Part shown: positions 15,930-24,628 of the stretch, piece after piece
Numbering within the stretch: the first letter of the stretch is position 1
Layout: each line of letters starts with the position of its first letter
Source: Planctomycetota bacterium
GTDB lineage: Bacteria; Planctomycetota; Planctomycetia; JALXBF01
Reading direction: 5' to 3'
Assembly (NCBI GenBank): GCA_026991575.1
Contig: JALXBF010000184.1
Span: 1 to 33,605 of the forward strand
DNA: 33,605 nt
Notes under the pieces: model-generated
Told to the model about the DNA's origin: nothing
Seen by the model: only the letters and a program-made list of their open reading frames with translations
Database searches by the model: none
Position numbers and translations under genes: made by a program

Positions 15930-17111
15930 ATGCAGCCTTACGAGCACGGACCGTTCGAGGAACGCGAGCCGATGCGGCGTGAGCCGCCGGAGCTCAGGCG
16001 TCAGCGATGGGCCATGCTGATCCTTGCGCTGCTGGCTCTGGTGCTGGCCTGGCGCGTCATCGCCCCGTTCTTCTGGCCAGGCTCGTTGCATAACCCGGCG
16101 GCAGCGCCACGCGCGGTGACACCCCGAGGCGATCTGGCTGAAGATGAGAAGACGGCGATCGAGATCTTCCAGCGCGCAGCACCGTCGGTCGTGCATATCA
16201 CCACCGGCGTGCCCACCGCGGGCCCGTTTGAAGGGGTGCTGCAGGGCACGGGCTCTGGAGTCGTCTGGGACAAGGACGGCTACGTCGTGACCAACTACCA
16301 CGTGATCAAGGAGGTGGCCGAGAGCGGTACCGGGCGCACACGCGTGCGGTTCATCGACGGTACCGAATACCCGGCGGCAATCGTCGGCTATGACCCGGAG
16401 GTCGACTTGGCTGTGTTGAAAGTGGGGGTCCCGCCGGAGAAACTTGTTCCCATTCCGATCGGTACCAGCCACGACCTGCAGGTCGGACAGAAAGCGTATG
16501 CCATTGGCAACCCGTTCGGACTGGATCACACGCTGACCGTGGGCGTGGTCAGCGCGCTGGGACGAGCAGTGCGGTCGCCGTCGGGCACATACATGCAGAA
16601 CCTGATCCAGACCGACGCCGCAATCAATCCGGGTAATTCGGGGGGGCCCTTGCTGGATAGCGCCGGCCGCATGATCGGCATCAACACGGCAATTATCAGC
16701 CCTTCAGGTGCTTATGCCGGTATCGGGTTTGCCATTCCCGTGGACACGGTCAACCGGGTGGTGCCCGAGCTGATCCGGCACGGGCGTCGCGTCCGCGCCG
16801 GATTGGGGGTCATCGTGATGCCCGAGCGGATAGCGGCCCGTTTCGGCGTCGAACGTGGTGTGATGATCCGCGAAGTTGTGCCCGGCAGCGCAGCCGATCG
16901 CGCAGGGCTGCGCGGGCTGGCCATCGGTCCTCATGGCGAGAGCCTGTTGGGCGACATCATCATCGCGGTTGATGACATCGAGGTGAATAGCTTTGACGAT
17001 CTCCGTGCAGCCCTCAGCCAGTACAACGTCGGCGACACCGTGACGCTGACCATCATTCGCGAGGGCCGGGAGATGAAGGTCGAGGTGACGCTTCAGCCAC
17101 TGGTTCCCTAG
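15930..17111 (+). CDS. HtrA/DegP-like S1C serine protease with PDZ domain
   Basis: The 393-residue protein is a periplasmic or cell-envelope quality-control protease. A single membrane anchor spans about residues 28-49 (AMLILALLALVLAWRVIAPF), then a trypsin-like domain with the triad His124 (TNYHVI), Asp159 (DPEVDLAVL) and Ser237 (GNSGGP), and one PDZ domain from about residue 290 to the end. One PDZ and an N-terminal anchor fit the DegS/HtrA membrane-anchored type. The ATG at 15930 has GAGGGAAG at a proper distance. Its 3' end overlaps the 3' end of the convergent gene by 59 bases. Confidence 0.95.
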   Translation: MQPYEHGPFEEREPMRREPPELRRQRWAMLILALLALVLAWRVIAPFFWPGSLHNPAAAPRAVTPRGDLAEDEKTAIEIFQRAAPSVVHITTGVPTAGPFEGVLQGTGSGVVWDKDGYVVTNYHVIKEVAESGTGRTRVRFIDGTEYPAAIVGYDPEVDLAVLKVGVPPEKLVPIPIGTSHDLQVGQKAYAIGNPFGLDHTLTVGVVSALGRAVRSPSGTYMQNLIQTDAAINPGNSGGPLLDSAGRMIGINTAIISPSGAYAGIGFAIPVDTVNRVVPELIRHGRRVRAGLGVIVMPERIAARFGVERGVMIREVVPGSAADRAGLRGLAIGPHGESLLGDIIIAVDDIEVNSFDDLRAALSQYNVGDTVTLTIIREGREMKVEVTLQPLVP

Positions 17112-17808
17112 CGACCGCCTGCTGAAGCCACAACCGATACCGCTCCGGATCACGCTCGGCCAATTGCACCGGGATCGAAAGCGACAGCATCGCCTCATGG
17201 AGCCGGCGTCTCGCAAGCGGTTGCGCGAACGGCCGAATCGCCAACAAGAGGCGGTGCTGCGCAGGTTGCTCCAACCGAAATGCAGCCGACGCCTGGTGCG
17301 TCACATAGCTGCGGCCACGGTAGACCGCATCCGTGTACCGCCACACGACAACGACGCGGAAGGGAAAGGCGGTCGTTCTCAGCGGACTGAGGAACCGTCC
17401 TTCGCCATAAGCGACCGCCAGTGTCCGGCCCCTGTACACGTACCGCCACCTGCCGCGGTTGCCTAAGGTGTCTGAGGCGTGGAACCAGCCGTCCGGGCCG
17501 GCCGTGACCCGAGTGTTGCTGTAGCCGACGACGTGCCACAGCCGCGCCACCAGGTCGGGACGGAACAGGAGGAACTCGTACGTGTCGAGCGACCCGCGAA
17601 ACGTATCGCTGAGTGGCGGCACGACCAGGCTTGGCTGGCTCAGCACGGCAGCGACCCGGTCGCGATAGCCTTCCTGAACCTCCTCAATCCACTGGGATCC
17701 CGTCCCAGAGGACGACCGGGTTGCGGCCTGGGGGGGAAGCTGGCCAAGCAGCGTGGGGGTGATGCCGGCAGCCAGCACCATGGCTGCGGCGGCGGAGACA
17801 CGGATCAT
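17053..17808 (-). CDS. Secreted protein of unknown function
   Basis: From ATG 17808 (GGAG seven bases upstream) the product is 251 residues. It begins with a clear signal peptide (MIRVSAAAAMVLAAGITPTLLGQ), so it is exported. The mature part has LDTYEFLLFRPDLVARLWHV, GPDGWFHASDTLGNRGRWRYVY, and an arginine-rich beta-strand pattern to the end. I recall similar YEFLL-RPDL proteins from planctomycete genomes but no function. The frame can be extended to 17856, adding 16 residues before the signal peptide. The last ~20 residues are antisense to the htrA 3' end and are Pro/Ser-rich; the overlap may reflect loss of an earlier stop. Confidence 0.72.
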   Translation of the reverse strand: MIRVSAAAAMVLAAGITPTLLGQLPPQAATRSSSGTGSQWIEEVQEGYRDRVAAVLSQPSLVVPPLSDTFRGSLDTYEFLLFRPDLVARLWHVVGYSNTRVTAGPDGWFHASDTLGNRGRWRYVYRGRTLAVAYGEGRFLSPLRTTAFPFRVVVVWRYTDAVYRGRSYVTHQASAAFRLEQPAQHRLLLAIRPFAQPLARRRLHEAMLSLSIPVQLAERDPERYRLWLQQAVAREPVAEASPRPSSPGPRE

Positions 17809-17935
17809 CGGACCGCTCCGTGCAGGTTCTGGCCGAAAGGCTGGCATCGGTTGCATCGGCTGGACAGGCTCGGGGGCGCAAGCTACGTCGGTGCATCCAG
17901 TGGCCTCACAGCTGATCTAACCGCTACGGTTGGTC

Positions 17936-17964
17936 TTGCCCGCACGAGGCGAAAGCTCGATAAT
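17936..17964 (+). promoter_or_regulatory. Promoter-like element for the HEAT-repeat gene
   Basis: TTGCCC (17936-17941) and GATAAT (17959-17964) are 17 bases apart, matching 4 of 6 and 5 of 6 consensus bases. The start site would lie near 17971, about 140 bases before the HEAT-repeat gene. The rest of the divergent gap 17809-18110 shows nothing else. Confidence 0.45.
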
Positions 17965-18110
17965 CGCGGCCGCTTGGTGGACGGTCTGCCGCAGGCCCGC
18001 GGGGGCATCCCGTTACGCTTGTCGGTCCGCGCCTGGCGCGGTGGTGACACGAGCCAGGAGGGGCGGGTGGTGCATCTGTCAGAGCTGGCCCTACTTTGAG
18101 GAAGGAATCC

Positions 18111-19325
18111 ATGGCAGGAAGAAGGATGGGCAGGAAGCTGGCTTTCGCCGTAGGCTTGGCCATCTGTGCGGTGCTCGCCGGCACCGCGGCCTACTGGGTC
18201 GTCGGCCGACACGCGGACGTACCATTGCCGGAGAGCAGCACACGCACGATTGAGCAGTTGGAGGCACCCGACCCGTTCAGCTTCTTACCTGAGCAGGTTG
18301 CCAACGATATTCAGGCCGATCTGGGCAGACTGCTCAATCCGAACGAGGCTGCCAAGGCGATCGTGAGCCTGCGGCAGCGGATCGTCGAGCTCAACCGGAT
18401 GAAGACGCCGTACACGCACGCTGTTGTGGTCGTCACGATCGATGGCATTGCACGGCGGTTTGCCCAGCTTGACAAGCGAACCCGTCTGGCTTGCTTCTAC
18501 CTGCTCAGCGAGGCGTTCTCATGGTTTGAAGTGAACGAGGCGCCCACGTGGCCGCGGCTGCTGGCGCCGGCGGAGGAGATCGTGCGCGAACAGCTTGCGA
18601 CGACGGCAAACGAGAACCGGGTGCAGGCGCTGAACTTTGTGCGGGTGTACTGGGAGTGGTTGCCGGCCGCAGAGGCACTTAGCCCGTCCCAGCGCCAGCT
18701 CATCGCCGAGTGGAAGGCTTCCTTACACGAGGCAGCCACGGAACTGCTGCACGCGCCGGAGGCAGAGGTCCGTGAGGCGGCCGTGCGCGCCGTGGCAGCG
18801 GCCCCGATAGACGAGGCCGCCCGGGACGCGCTCGAAGGGCTCGAAGACCCCGAACCGAGCGTCCGCCGCGCGACGCTGCTGGCCTTGGCCGAAAGGCCGC
18901 AGGTACTGCCAAGCGAGCGAGTGTTGCCACTGCTGAATGATGCCGATTACGACGTGCGCACGACGGCACGCCTGGTGCTGACCTGTCGGGGGGTCAGTCA
19001 GGAGGCCATTTCGCTGGCGGCGATGGCGTTCCATCCGATGGCGCTGACACGCATTCAGGCCGTTCGGCATATTGCGATGAGCGACGCGGTGGACCGGGTC
19101 GTATGGCTCGGCTACCTGCTGAGAGACGACGATCCGGAAGTGCGGGCCGAGGCGGCTCGGGCACTGGCTTTCGTCGGCACGCCGGCAGCACTGGCGAAGC
19201 TGCGCGAGGTGGCAGAAACAGGCAAGGATCAACAGCTCAAGGCGCTGGCTCAGGACCTGCTGGCGCAGGTCACCGGTAAACCGGAAGGTGCCGTCCGCCA
19301 AGCGAGCCACGAAGCGGCGCGTTAG
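18111..19325 (+). CDS. Membrane-anchored HEAT-repeat protein
   Basis: The 404-residue product starts at ATG 18111 after GAGGAAGG. A basic N-terminus and one hydrophobic segment (about residues 9-31) would anchor it in the membrane with the rest outside the cytoplasm. The first half is helical with no known domain. From about residue 205 it has several HEAT-like helical repeats, seen in phrases such as EAEVREAAVRAVAA, DPEPSVRRATLLALAE, DADYDVRTTARLVL and DDPEVRAEAARALAFVG. Such repeats give protein-binding scaffolds. No catalytic motif is visible, and the partner is unknown. Confidence 0.82.
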   Translation: MAGRRMGRKLAFAVGLAICAVLAGTAAYWVVGRHADVPLPESSTRTIEQLEAPDPFSFLPEQVANDIQADLGRLLNPNEAAKAIVSLRQRIVELNRMKTPYTHAVVVVTIDGIARRFAQLDKRTRLACFYLLSEAFSWFEVNEAPTWPRLLAPAEEIVREQLATTANENRVQALNFVRVYWEWLPAAEALSPSQRQLIAEWKASLHEAATELLHAPEAEVREAAVRAVAAAPIDEAARDALEGLEDPEPSVRRATLLALAERPQVLPSERVLPLLNDADYDVRTTARLVLTCRGVSQEAISLAAMAFHPMALTRIQAVRHIAMSDAVDRVVWLGYLLRDDDPEVRAEAARALAFVGTPAALAKLREVAETGKDQQLKALAQDLLAQVTGKPEGAVRQASHEAAR

Positions 19326-19499
19326 GACGGCGCCTGCCGCGCAGCACGCAGGCTGCTCCCCGCCCGTGCCGTTCCCGGCGTACACCGCTTGAAGTCCGCG
19401 CGCGGATTTGGCATAACTAGATCAGCTCACGGGCTTGCCGGGTCGTTGAGCCTGGGGCGACGACCGGCCGGGGTCTCGGTCCTTGAAAGGGGTGCAGCC

Positions 19500-19874
19500 A
19501 TGTTCTTCCTGTTCTTCCGCCGCAAGTATCAGAACCTCGTCGCTGTCATGTACGAAGGGCCCGGGCGACTGCGGCTGAATGCCAACCGCAAGGCGGGACG
19601 CGACCTGGAACGCGCCAAGCGGGGCGCGATGGTTTACGAGGGGACCGTTTGCTGGTTCATCATGGACGATTCGGGTCAGTGCCTGGAGCGGGGCGAGGGC
19701 CCGGCGGCCGCACACTTCAGCCGGGAAGAACTCGCGGCGATGCTGCGCCAGTTGCCGCAGCACTCGGCCATGATCGCAGTCATCCGCGAACTGCTCCAGT
19801 ACAACCAGGATAAAGCGTCCAAGATCCTCACCTGGACTCAGCCCGGGCAGAGGGGCTCTGCCGTTCAGGCTTAG
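19500..19874 (+). CDS. Small protein of unknown function
   Basis: The 124-residue frame starts at ATG 19500 after AAAGGGG and begins MFFLFFRRKYQNLVAVMYEG. An earlier in-frame ATG at 19389 adds 37 residues without a ribosome-binding site. The N-terminal hydrophobic stretch is too short for a membrane span. The middle is mixed (GRLRLNANRKAGRDLERAKRG split around residue 28-45), and the C-terminal half predicts two amphipathic helices (SREELAAMLRQLPQ and AVIRELLQYNQDK). I do not recognise a family. It lies 174 bases after the HEAT-repeat gene, on the same strand. The gap 19875-19999 to the convergent gene holds nothing clear. Confidence 0.65.
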   Translation: MFFLFFRRKYQNLVAVMYEGPGRLRLNANRKAGRDLERAKRGAMVYEGTVCWFIMDDSGQCLERGEGPAAAHFSREELAAMLRQLPQHSAMIAVIRELLQYNQDKASKILTWTQPGQRGSAVQA

Positions 19875-19999
19875 GCCCGAAGCGGTTCGCAACGCGGCCA
19901 GCGACGAGCGTCTGTTTCCCGGCCGGCGGAGCAGCGCGGGACCATCCGCCTGACGGTAGCCTGTGCGTCGAAACACTTCCTCGTGCCCGAACCGCCGGT

Positions 20000-20263
20000 T
20001 CAACGGTTGAGTCGTTGCACCAGCTTGGCCAGCGCCTCCACATCACGGCGGTCAACAATGTGGCGCACCGTTACCTCCGGGACCTGGATCCGCACGAGCA
20101 GGCGCTCGATATTCCTCCAGACCTGATTGGCCTTCTTGCCTTCGGCCAGGTAGGCATCGCTGACCAGTTCGGCCAGCCTTGTGCGCGTGATCGCGTCGAG
20201 GTTCTCGTAATAGCGCCGGATAACCTCAAGCTGGTAGCGCGTGTATTCGCGTTCTTCTGCCAC
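20000..20263 (-). CDS. Small helical protein of unknown function
   Basis: The 87-residue product starts at GTG 20263, one base after the TAG stop of the upstream membrane-protein gene, with AGGGA before it. This coupling decides the start; frames reaching further upstream would lie within the neighbour. The sequence is mostly charged helix (YTRYQLEVIRRYYENLDAI, ARLVQRLN-type end) with no cysteines, signal peptide or membrane segment. I do not recognise a family. Its fate is likely tied to the upstream two-TM protein. Confidence 0.72.
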   Translation of the reverse strand: MAEEREYTRYQLEVIRRYYENLDAITRTRLAELVSDAYLAEGKKANQVWRNIERLLVRIQVPEVTVRHIVDRRDVEALAKLVQRLNR

Positions 20264-20264
20264 G

Positions 20265-21254
20265 CTAGTTCCCTGGTGTCGAGTCGCTGGTTCGTTCGGC
20301 GACCGCTTCCTGAGGCACCATCTCCGAGCGAGCCGAATCCTCCCGGAACGCACCGCGCACGGAATCTTCCGGCTCCTGACGCTTCACGGGTTCCGGGGCG
20401 CGGGCCGAGCTGCTGCCCATCAGTCTCAACAGGCCGTACCACAGCATTTGCCAGAAGCGGACGATCTCGTCTCGGGCACGTTTCAACGCGCGCATCACAC
20501 TGCGGACTGCCCGGTCCTGGAACCGCTCATACGGATCCCAGCGGCCGATGTCTCGGTAGTAGTGCTCGATTGTGCGCACGTCGGCTTTGGTCGTTTCGTC
20601 TGCCGCCTGCCGGTACTGCTCGTGCAAGAAGCCGATTGCTTCCCGGTAGGCTCTGGCCGGTTCGGGAACGCGAAGGAAGATCTCCTCCAGGGCAGCCAGC
20701 AGCGGGTGTTCTTGGAGCCGATGCGGACCTCGGGAAAGCCGCTCTTGAAGCAGATGTTCCATTCGGGAGCGGATGAGCACGTCCTCGCGGTAGCGGCGGA
20801 CGCCGTAGACGACGATCAATGGCAAGAACAGCAGGCCCGCCACGTGGGTTGGCACGATGATGAAGAGCACGACCTGGATGAAGAAGGCCGTCAACAGATT
20901 GCGGCCCACATGCGCACGGTGCTTCATCAGACCGCTGCGGATCACGCCACGCACCGCCTCCAGCGCCCATTCCTGGCCCATGCCCTCCGGCACGACAATC
21001 GTCAGCTCTTCGTCCTCGTCCATGGACACCACCAGCCGGGACAGGCGGATCTGTTCGTGGCCGTGGACGAGGTAGTCATACTCCCGCTTGGCAAAGGCCA
21101 ACGTTGCTTGCAACCCGTCCCAAAGGCGGACCAGGAGATTGCCCGGCTTGCTGTCGGAGCGGTGCCCGCGGCGGCGGCGCGGCCGATGTGCACGCTCCAG
21201 GCAGTAGCGGTAGCGCGGGTCCAGCGGATGGTGTGGCAGGAGATAGATCCTCAT
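20265..21254 (-). CDS. Two-TM membrane protein, possibly Mit_KHE1-like
   Basis: The 329-residue protein starts MRIYLLPHHPLDPRYRYC and has two close membrane segments at about residues 119-134 and 137-152 (a helical hairpin), with a long charged helical tail outside the bilayer and a Glu/Ser-rich C-terminus. The MR-hydrophobic-LP start and single helical hairpin remind me of the Mit_KHE1 group (linked to mitochondrial K+/H+ exchange), but this is a faint likeness and should be tested. It lies 25 bases after the MFS gene and one base before the small protein gene, so the three are very probably one transcript. Confidence 0.72.
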   Translation of the reverse strand: MRIYLLPHHPLDPRYRYCLERAHRPRRRRGHRSDSKPGNLLVRLWDGLQATLAFAKREYDYLVHGHEQIRLSRLVVSMDEDEELTIVVPEGMGQEWALEAVRGVIRSGLMKHRAHVGRNLLTAFFIQVVLFIIVPTHVAGLLFLPLIVVYGVRRYREDVLIRSRMEHLLQERLSRGPHRLQEHPLLAALEEIFLRVPEPARAYREAIGFLHEQYRQAADETTKADVRTIEHYYRDIGRWDPYERFQDRAVRSVMRALKRARDEIVRFWQMLWYGLLRLMGSSSARAPEPVKRQEPEDSVRGAFREDSARSEMVPQEAVAERTSDSTPGN

Positions 21255-21279
21255 GGCTTTCGTCCCGCGCGAGCCCGAC

Positions 21280-22476
21280 TCACGATCTGCCCAGGGTGGT
21301 ACTTAACAGCAAGACCACGGCAGCAATCACTGCCCCGCTAGTATAGGGTAGATTGTGCGCGGGATTGACGGCGTAGAGCAAGTTCCCCACCACCGGTCCG
21401 AGAATGCGGGCCATGGCCGACGCAGACTGGCCGATGCCCAAGACCGTGCCCTGCACCTGCTCACTGCTTCGCCGCGACATGAGTGCCTGCAGCGACGGCG
21501 GCAAAGCTGCATAACCGGTCACCGTCAGCACCGTTGGCACAATCAGGTACAGCCACTTGCCGGTCGACGCGGCCGCGGCCAGACCAGTCAGCCCGACAAT
21601 CAGCAGAACGCATCCAATGGCGATCATCGGCAACTCGTGGATCCTCCTTACCAGCGGTCGGACGATCACGCCCTGGGCGACCGCTAGCGTAAAGCCGACG
21701 GCTGCAAACAGCAGAAACAGCTCGCGGTAGCCAACCCCAAAGACATCCTTCACATACCGCGACAGCGTCGTTTCGAAGTTGGCAAACGCCAGCGTCACCA
21801 AGAACGAGCAGAGCACCAGCCACCGGACGCTCCGGGCCACCTGGCTGCTCCAGAGCACGGACCAGGCGAACCGTTCACGCGCAACGGTGGCTGCCGTCTG
21901 TCGTCGCTGCGGCGGTTCGGGCAACCACGCCAGACCAATCAGAAACGCAAAGCCGGACAACAAGGATGCGGCCAGCCCGGGGCCGACCGGCAAGTGGCCG
22001 GAGCGGACCCATCCGACCGTACCGGCACCTACCAGTGGTCCGAACGTGAAACCAAGGCCGAAGGCCATGCCAAGCAGTGCCATCCGTCCGGCACGAGCCT
22101 CCGGTTCGGTCACGTCTGCGATATAGGCCTGGGCCGTTGGAATGGTGGCACCGGCCACGCCGCCGCCAATGCGTGCCAGAAACATCAAGGTAAGACTGGC
22201 CTCGTGGCTGGCCAGCGCAAAGACGCCGTAGAAGATGCACGACGACGCCAGCCCCATCAGCAGGATGGGCCGGCGTCCGATCCGGTCCGATAGCCTGCCC
22301 CAGACCGGCGCGAACAGGAACTGCATGAACGAGAACGATGCCAGAAGCAGGCCGATGGCCAAATCCGACGCCTGCAACTGGTCCGCGTACACCGGCAACA
22401 GCGGAATGACAATCCCGAAGCCAAGCAGGTCGATGAAAACGGTGAGGAACAAAACCACCAGGGCGCGTCGAGACAT
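21280..22476 (-). CDS. MFS transporter, TetA/multidrug-like (DHA1)
   Basis: The 398-residue protein has twelve membrane segments. The N-terminus LTVFIDLLGFGIVIPLLPVY is typical of the DHA1/TetA group, followed by motif A GRLSDRIGRRPILL between TM2 and TM3 and motif C-like GFGLGFTFGPLVGAG-type glycine-rich TM5 (AFGLGFTFGPLVGAG). It should be a proton-driven exporter in the inner membrane; the substrate is unknown. ATG 22476 has AGGAG rather far upstream. The esterase gene ends 51 bases before it on the same strand. Confidence 0.92.
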   Translation of the reverse strand: MSRRALVVLFLTVFIDLLGFGIVIPLLPVYADQLQASDLAIGLLLASFSFMQFLFAPVWGRLSDRIGRRPILLMGLASSCIFYGVFALASHEASLTLMFLARIGGGVAGATIPTAQAYIADVTEPEARAGRMALLGMAFGLGFTFGPLVGAGTVGWVRSGHLPVGPGLAASLLSGFAFLIGLAWLPEPPQRRQTAATVARERFAWSVLWSSQVARSVRWLVLCSFLVTLAFANFETTLSRYVKDVFGVGYRELFLLFAAVGFTLAVAQGVIVRPLVRRIHELPMIAIGCVLLIVGLTGLAAAASTGKWLYLIVPTVLTVTGYAALPPSLQALMSRRSSEQVQGTVLGIGQSASAMARILGPVVGNLLYAVNPAHNLPYTSGAVIAAVVLLLSTTLGRS

Positions 22477-22527
22477 CGGTCCGGTCGCTTCTCCTACGTA
22501 GGGTTTGCGTGACCTTGCGCATGAGCT

Positions 22528-24480
22528 TCAATTGTTCCGCTCGATCCGTACTTCGGCACCGCATGCCCGGTACAACGCCGCCGTGGTCGCGAACGCTTCC
22601 GGCCGATCGGTCACAATCGTCAGTGGTCGCGGGGCAAGCATGCCCAGCGCTTCGGGCACGTCGACGATCCGGAGCACATTCAACAGCTGTGGCCCCTGGC
22701 GGTGAGAGGTTGTCGGGTTGACGACTCGTACGCGTTCCAGTTCCGGCACCAGCAGCGCGGCATAGGCCGACAGCACTCCGTTCGCCCCGCTGCCCGCAAT
22801 GGACCAGCGCGTCACTGCCTCCGGGTGCCGCAGGACGTGATCGGCGACGCGAACAACATCGAGCAAGCGGGTGCCGTCCACCGTTCGCCCCAGCAGGACC
22901 ATTGAGCGACGTACGAAGTAGGGGGCGGGATCTTGCCAGGCCAGCGGTCCGACGCCCCGGGGCACGACGACCAGAAGTGCGGAACCGTCGGCCGTCAGCC
23001 CGCTGACCCAGGCGGGGTATCGCTCTGGAGCGGTCGCCAGGGACTCGTCCGCAATCACGATCCAGCCATGGTTGCTGTCACGCGGGGGCGTATAGCGGAC
23101 GAGCACATGGATGCCCGGCTCGGTCTGGAAAGCTCCTTCGTACGGCTCCGTTCCCAACACTAATGCTGCCGGCGGGCTGTCCGTCCGCACCGGATCGCGG
23201 AAAACAAGCCGCTTCAAGTCTGCGAGCTTCCGGGCACGCCACACCGCGTAGCCGGAAGGATCCGTGGGCAAACGCTCGGACGGTAACCGAATGAACAATT
23301 CATCGATCCTTGTATTGATCTGATCCGCGGGCAGTTCCTCCGGGAACACCCGCAGCAGTTTGCCTTCGATCTTGGGCAGATCGCCTTCCCGGACCGGCTC
23401 GTTGGAGCCTTTCAGGTGCCGGTTGATCCAGCGGTAGGCCATGAGCCGCAACTCGGGCTGGTCACGGTGCGGCCCGGGTACGGTGCCAACGTCGAAGAGT
23501 TCTTCGGGCTTGTCGGTGTAGAGGCGGTAGAGGCGTTCGAGCCGCTGCCGGATCCGTTCATTACCGTCCATTGGAAAGATGCGGTCACGGCCTGAGTTCA
23601 GAAAGAGCATCGGGCGTGGCACGATGAGGGCGGCGATGTAGGTCCAGGGCCAGCGATAGGTGTTGACCAGGAACATGCAATCGCAGTGGCCATTGATGAC
23701 GCGGTTGGCCACGTAGTCTTCCAGGTCGCTCATGCCGCTGACCGGGACCGCCACCTTCAGTCGCTCATCCGCAGCTGCGATCCAGAACGTCGCGGCACCG
23801 CCGCCGGATCGCCCGGTGACCGCGATCCGGTCCGGATCCACGTCGGGGCGGGAGACGAGGTAATCGACTGCCCGAATGCCGTTCCAACATTCGACGCCTG
23901 CCGGCGTGTAGCCCAGCGAGTGCCACCACCATCGGTTGTAGCGGTAGGTGCCGTGGTGGATGCCAGCGATCTCGCCAAGTTGGAGCGTGTCGAGCATCAG
24001 ACAGATGTAGCCATGCTTGGCGAACCAGATGCCGTGGTGTTGGTAAGCCGTCTTGTTACCGTCGCGCCCGCGCCCGGCGTGGCCACACAGGTAGAGCACT
24101 GCGGGCAGGCGCCCTTCGACGTTGCGTGGCCGGTATAGGTTGGCGGTCACGTAGAGCCGGGGCATGCTCTGAAAGTGGATCTTCTCGACGACGAAGTCGT
24201 CGAACTCCAATGTCCCTGTGACGGTTGCCTTTAGCGGGGTGCGGGGCGGCAAGGGCCAGAGCCCGAGCATCTCGAGGTACTGCCGCTTAAGCAGAGGGCG
24301 GATCGCTTCCCAGTCGGCCCGGGACCGTACGTTCTCCAGGAAGCGGCCATCCAGACGGCGGGCCTCGGCGGCCAGGTAGCGGTAGATCGCGCTGTCGTCC
24401 GGCGGCTGCGGTCCGCTCTGGCCGAAAAGCACCGCGGGGCTAAACAGGAGCAGAGCGAAGGCCAGTCGATGGCGGCTCAT
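22528..24480 (-). CDS. Secreted alpha/beta-hydrolase, acetyl-xylan-esterase-like, with degenerate second half
   Basis: The 650-residue product starts at ATG 24480 (GGGAAG upstream) with a signal peptide (MSRHRLAFALLLFSPAVLFGQ). The first ~400 residues form an alpha/beta-hydrolase with lid: LPAVLYLCGHAGRGRDGN, LMLDTLQLGE, nucleophile elbow GRSGGG with Ser225, acid loop NSGRDRIFPMDGN, and a His in VPGPHRDQ. This layout is shared by acetyl-xylan esterases and prolyl-oligopeptidase relatives of planctomycetes. The C-terminal half has a second hydrolase-like fold with an elbow-like SIAGSGANG and APRPLTIVTDRPE, where the acid and His are not evident, so it may be non-catalytic. Likely substrate is an esterified polysaccharide; this is inferred. 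Confidence 0.82.
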   Translation of the reverse strand: MSRHRLAFALLLFSPAVLFGQSGPQPPDDSAIYRYLAAEARRLDGRFLENVRSRADWEAIRPLLKRQYLEMLGLWPLPPRTPLKATVTGTLEFDDFVVEKIHFQSMPRLYVTANLYRPRNVEGRLPAVLYLCGHAGRGRDGNKTAYQHHGIWFAKHGYICLMLDTLQLGEIAGIHHGTYRYNRWWWHSLGYTPAGVECWNGIRAVDYLVSRPDVDPDRIAVTGRSGGGAATFWIAAADERLKVAVPVSGMSDLEDYVANRVINGHCDCMFLVNTYRWPWTYIAALIVPRPMLFLNSGRDRIFPMDGNERIRQRLERLYRLYTDKPEELFDVGTVPGPHRDQPELRLMAYRWINRHLKGSNEPVREGDLPKIEGKLLRVFPEELPADQINTRIDELFIRLPSERLPTDPSGYAVWRARKLADLKRLVFRDPVRTDSPPAALVLGTEPYEGAFQTEPGIHVLVRYTPPRDSNHGWIVIADESLATAPERYPAWVSGLTADGSALLVVVPRGVGPLAWQDPAPYFVRRSMVLLGRTVDGTRLLDVVRVADHVLRHPEAVTRWSIAGSGANGVLSAYAALLVPELERVRVVNPTTSHRQGPQLLNVLRIVDVPEALGMLAPRPLTIVTDRPEAFATTAALYRACGAEVRIERNN

Positions 24481-24572
24481 GGTGTTCTTCCCACGTTCGA
24501 TGCTGCGTGCACGGCTTGGTGTGCGTCTGGACTCTGTCGGCGGGCCGGGCCGCATGGGCCGCGGGGGTCAGA

Positions 24573-24578
24573 TAGAAT
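24573..24578 (+). promoter_or_regulatory. -10-like box before the SelW-like gene
   Basis: TAGAAT within GATAGAAT lies 50 bases before the ATG at 24629 and at a proper place for a start near 24585. No clear -35 box is found. The same GATAGAAT stands before tRNA-Sec. Confidence 0.35.
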
Positions 24579-24628
24579 ACCACGAAGCGTAGACTCCAGG
24601 GCGCAGAACCACCAGGAGGAGGCGTGCG

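Noticed and set aside
12028-19455. A 16-base repeat GGGTCGTTGAGCCTGG at 12028-12043 and 19440-19455
   Set aside because: A single pair of this length is not surprising in a GC-rich window of this size, and flanks do not match.
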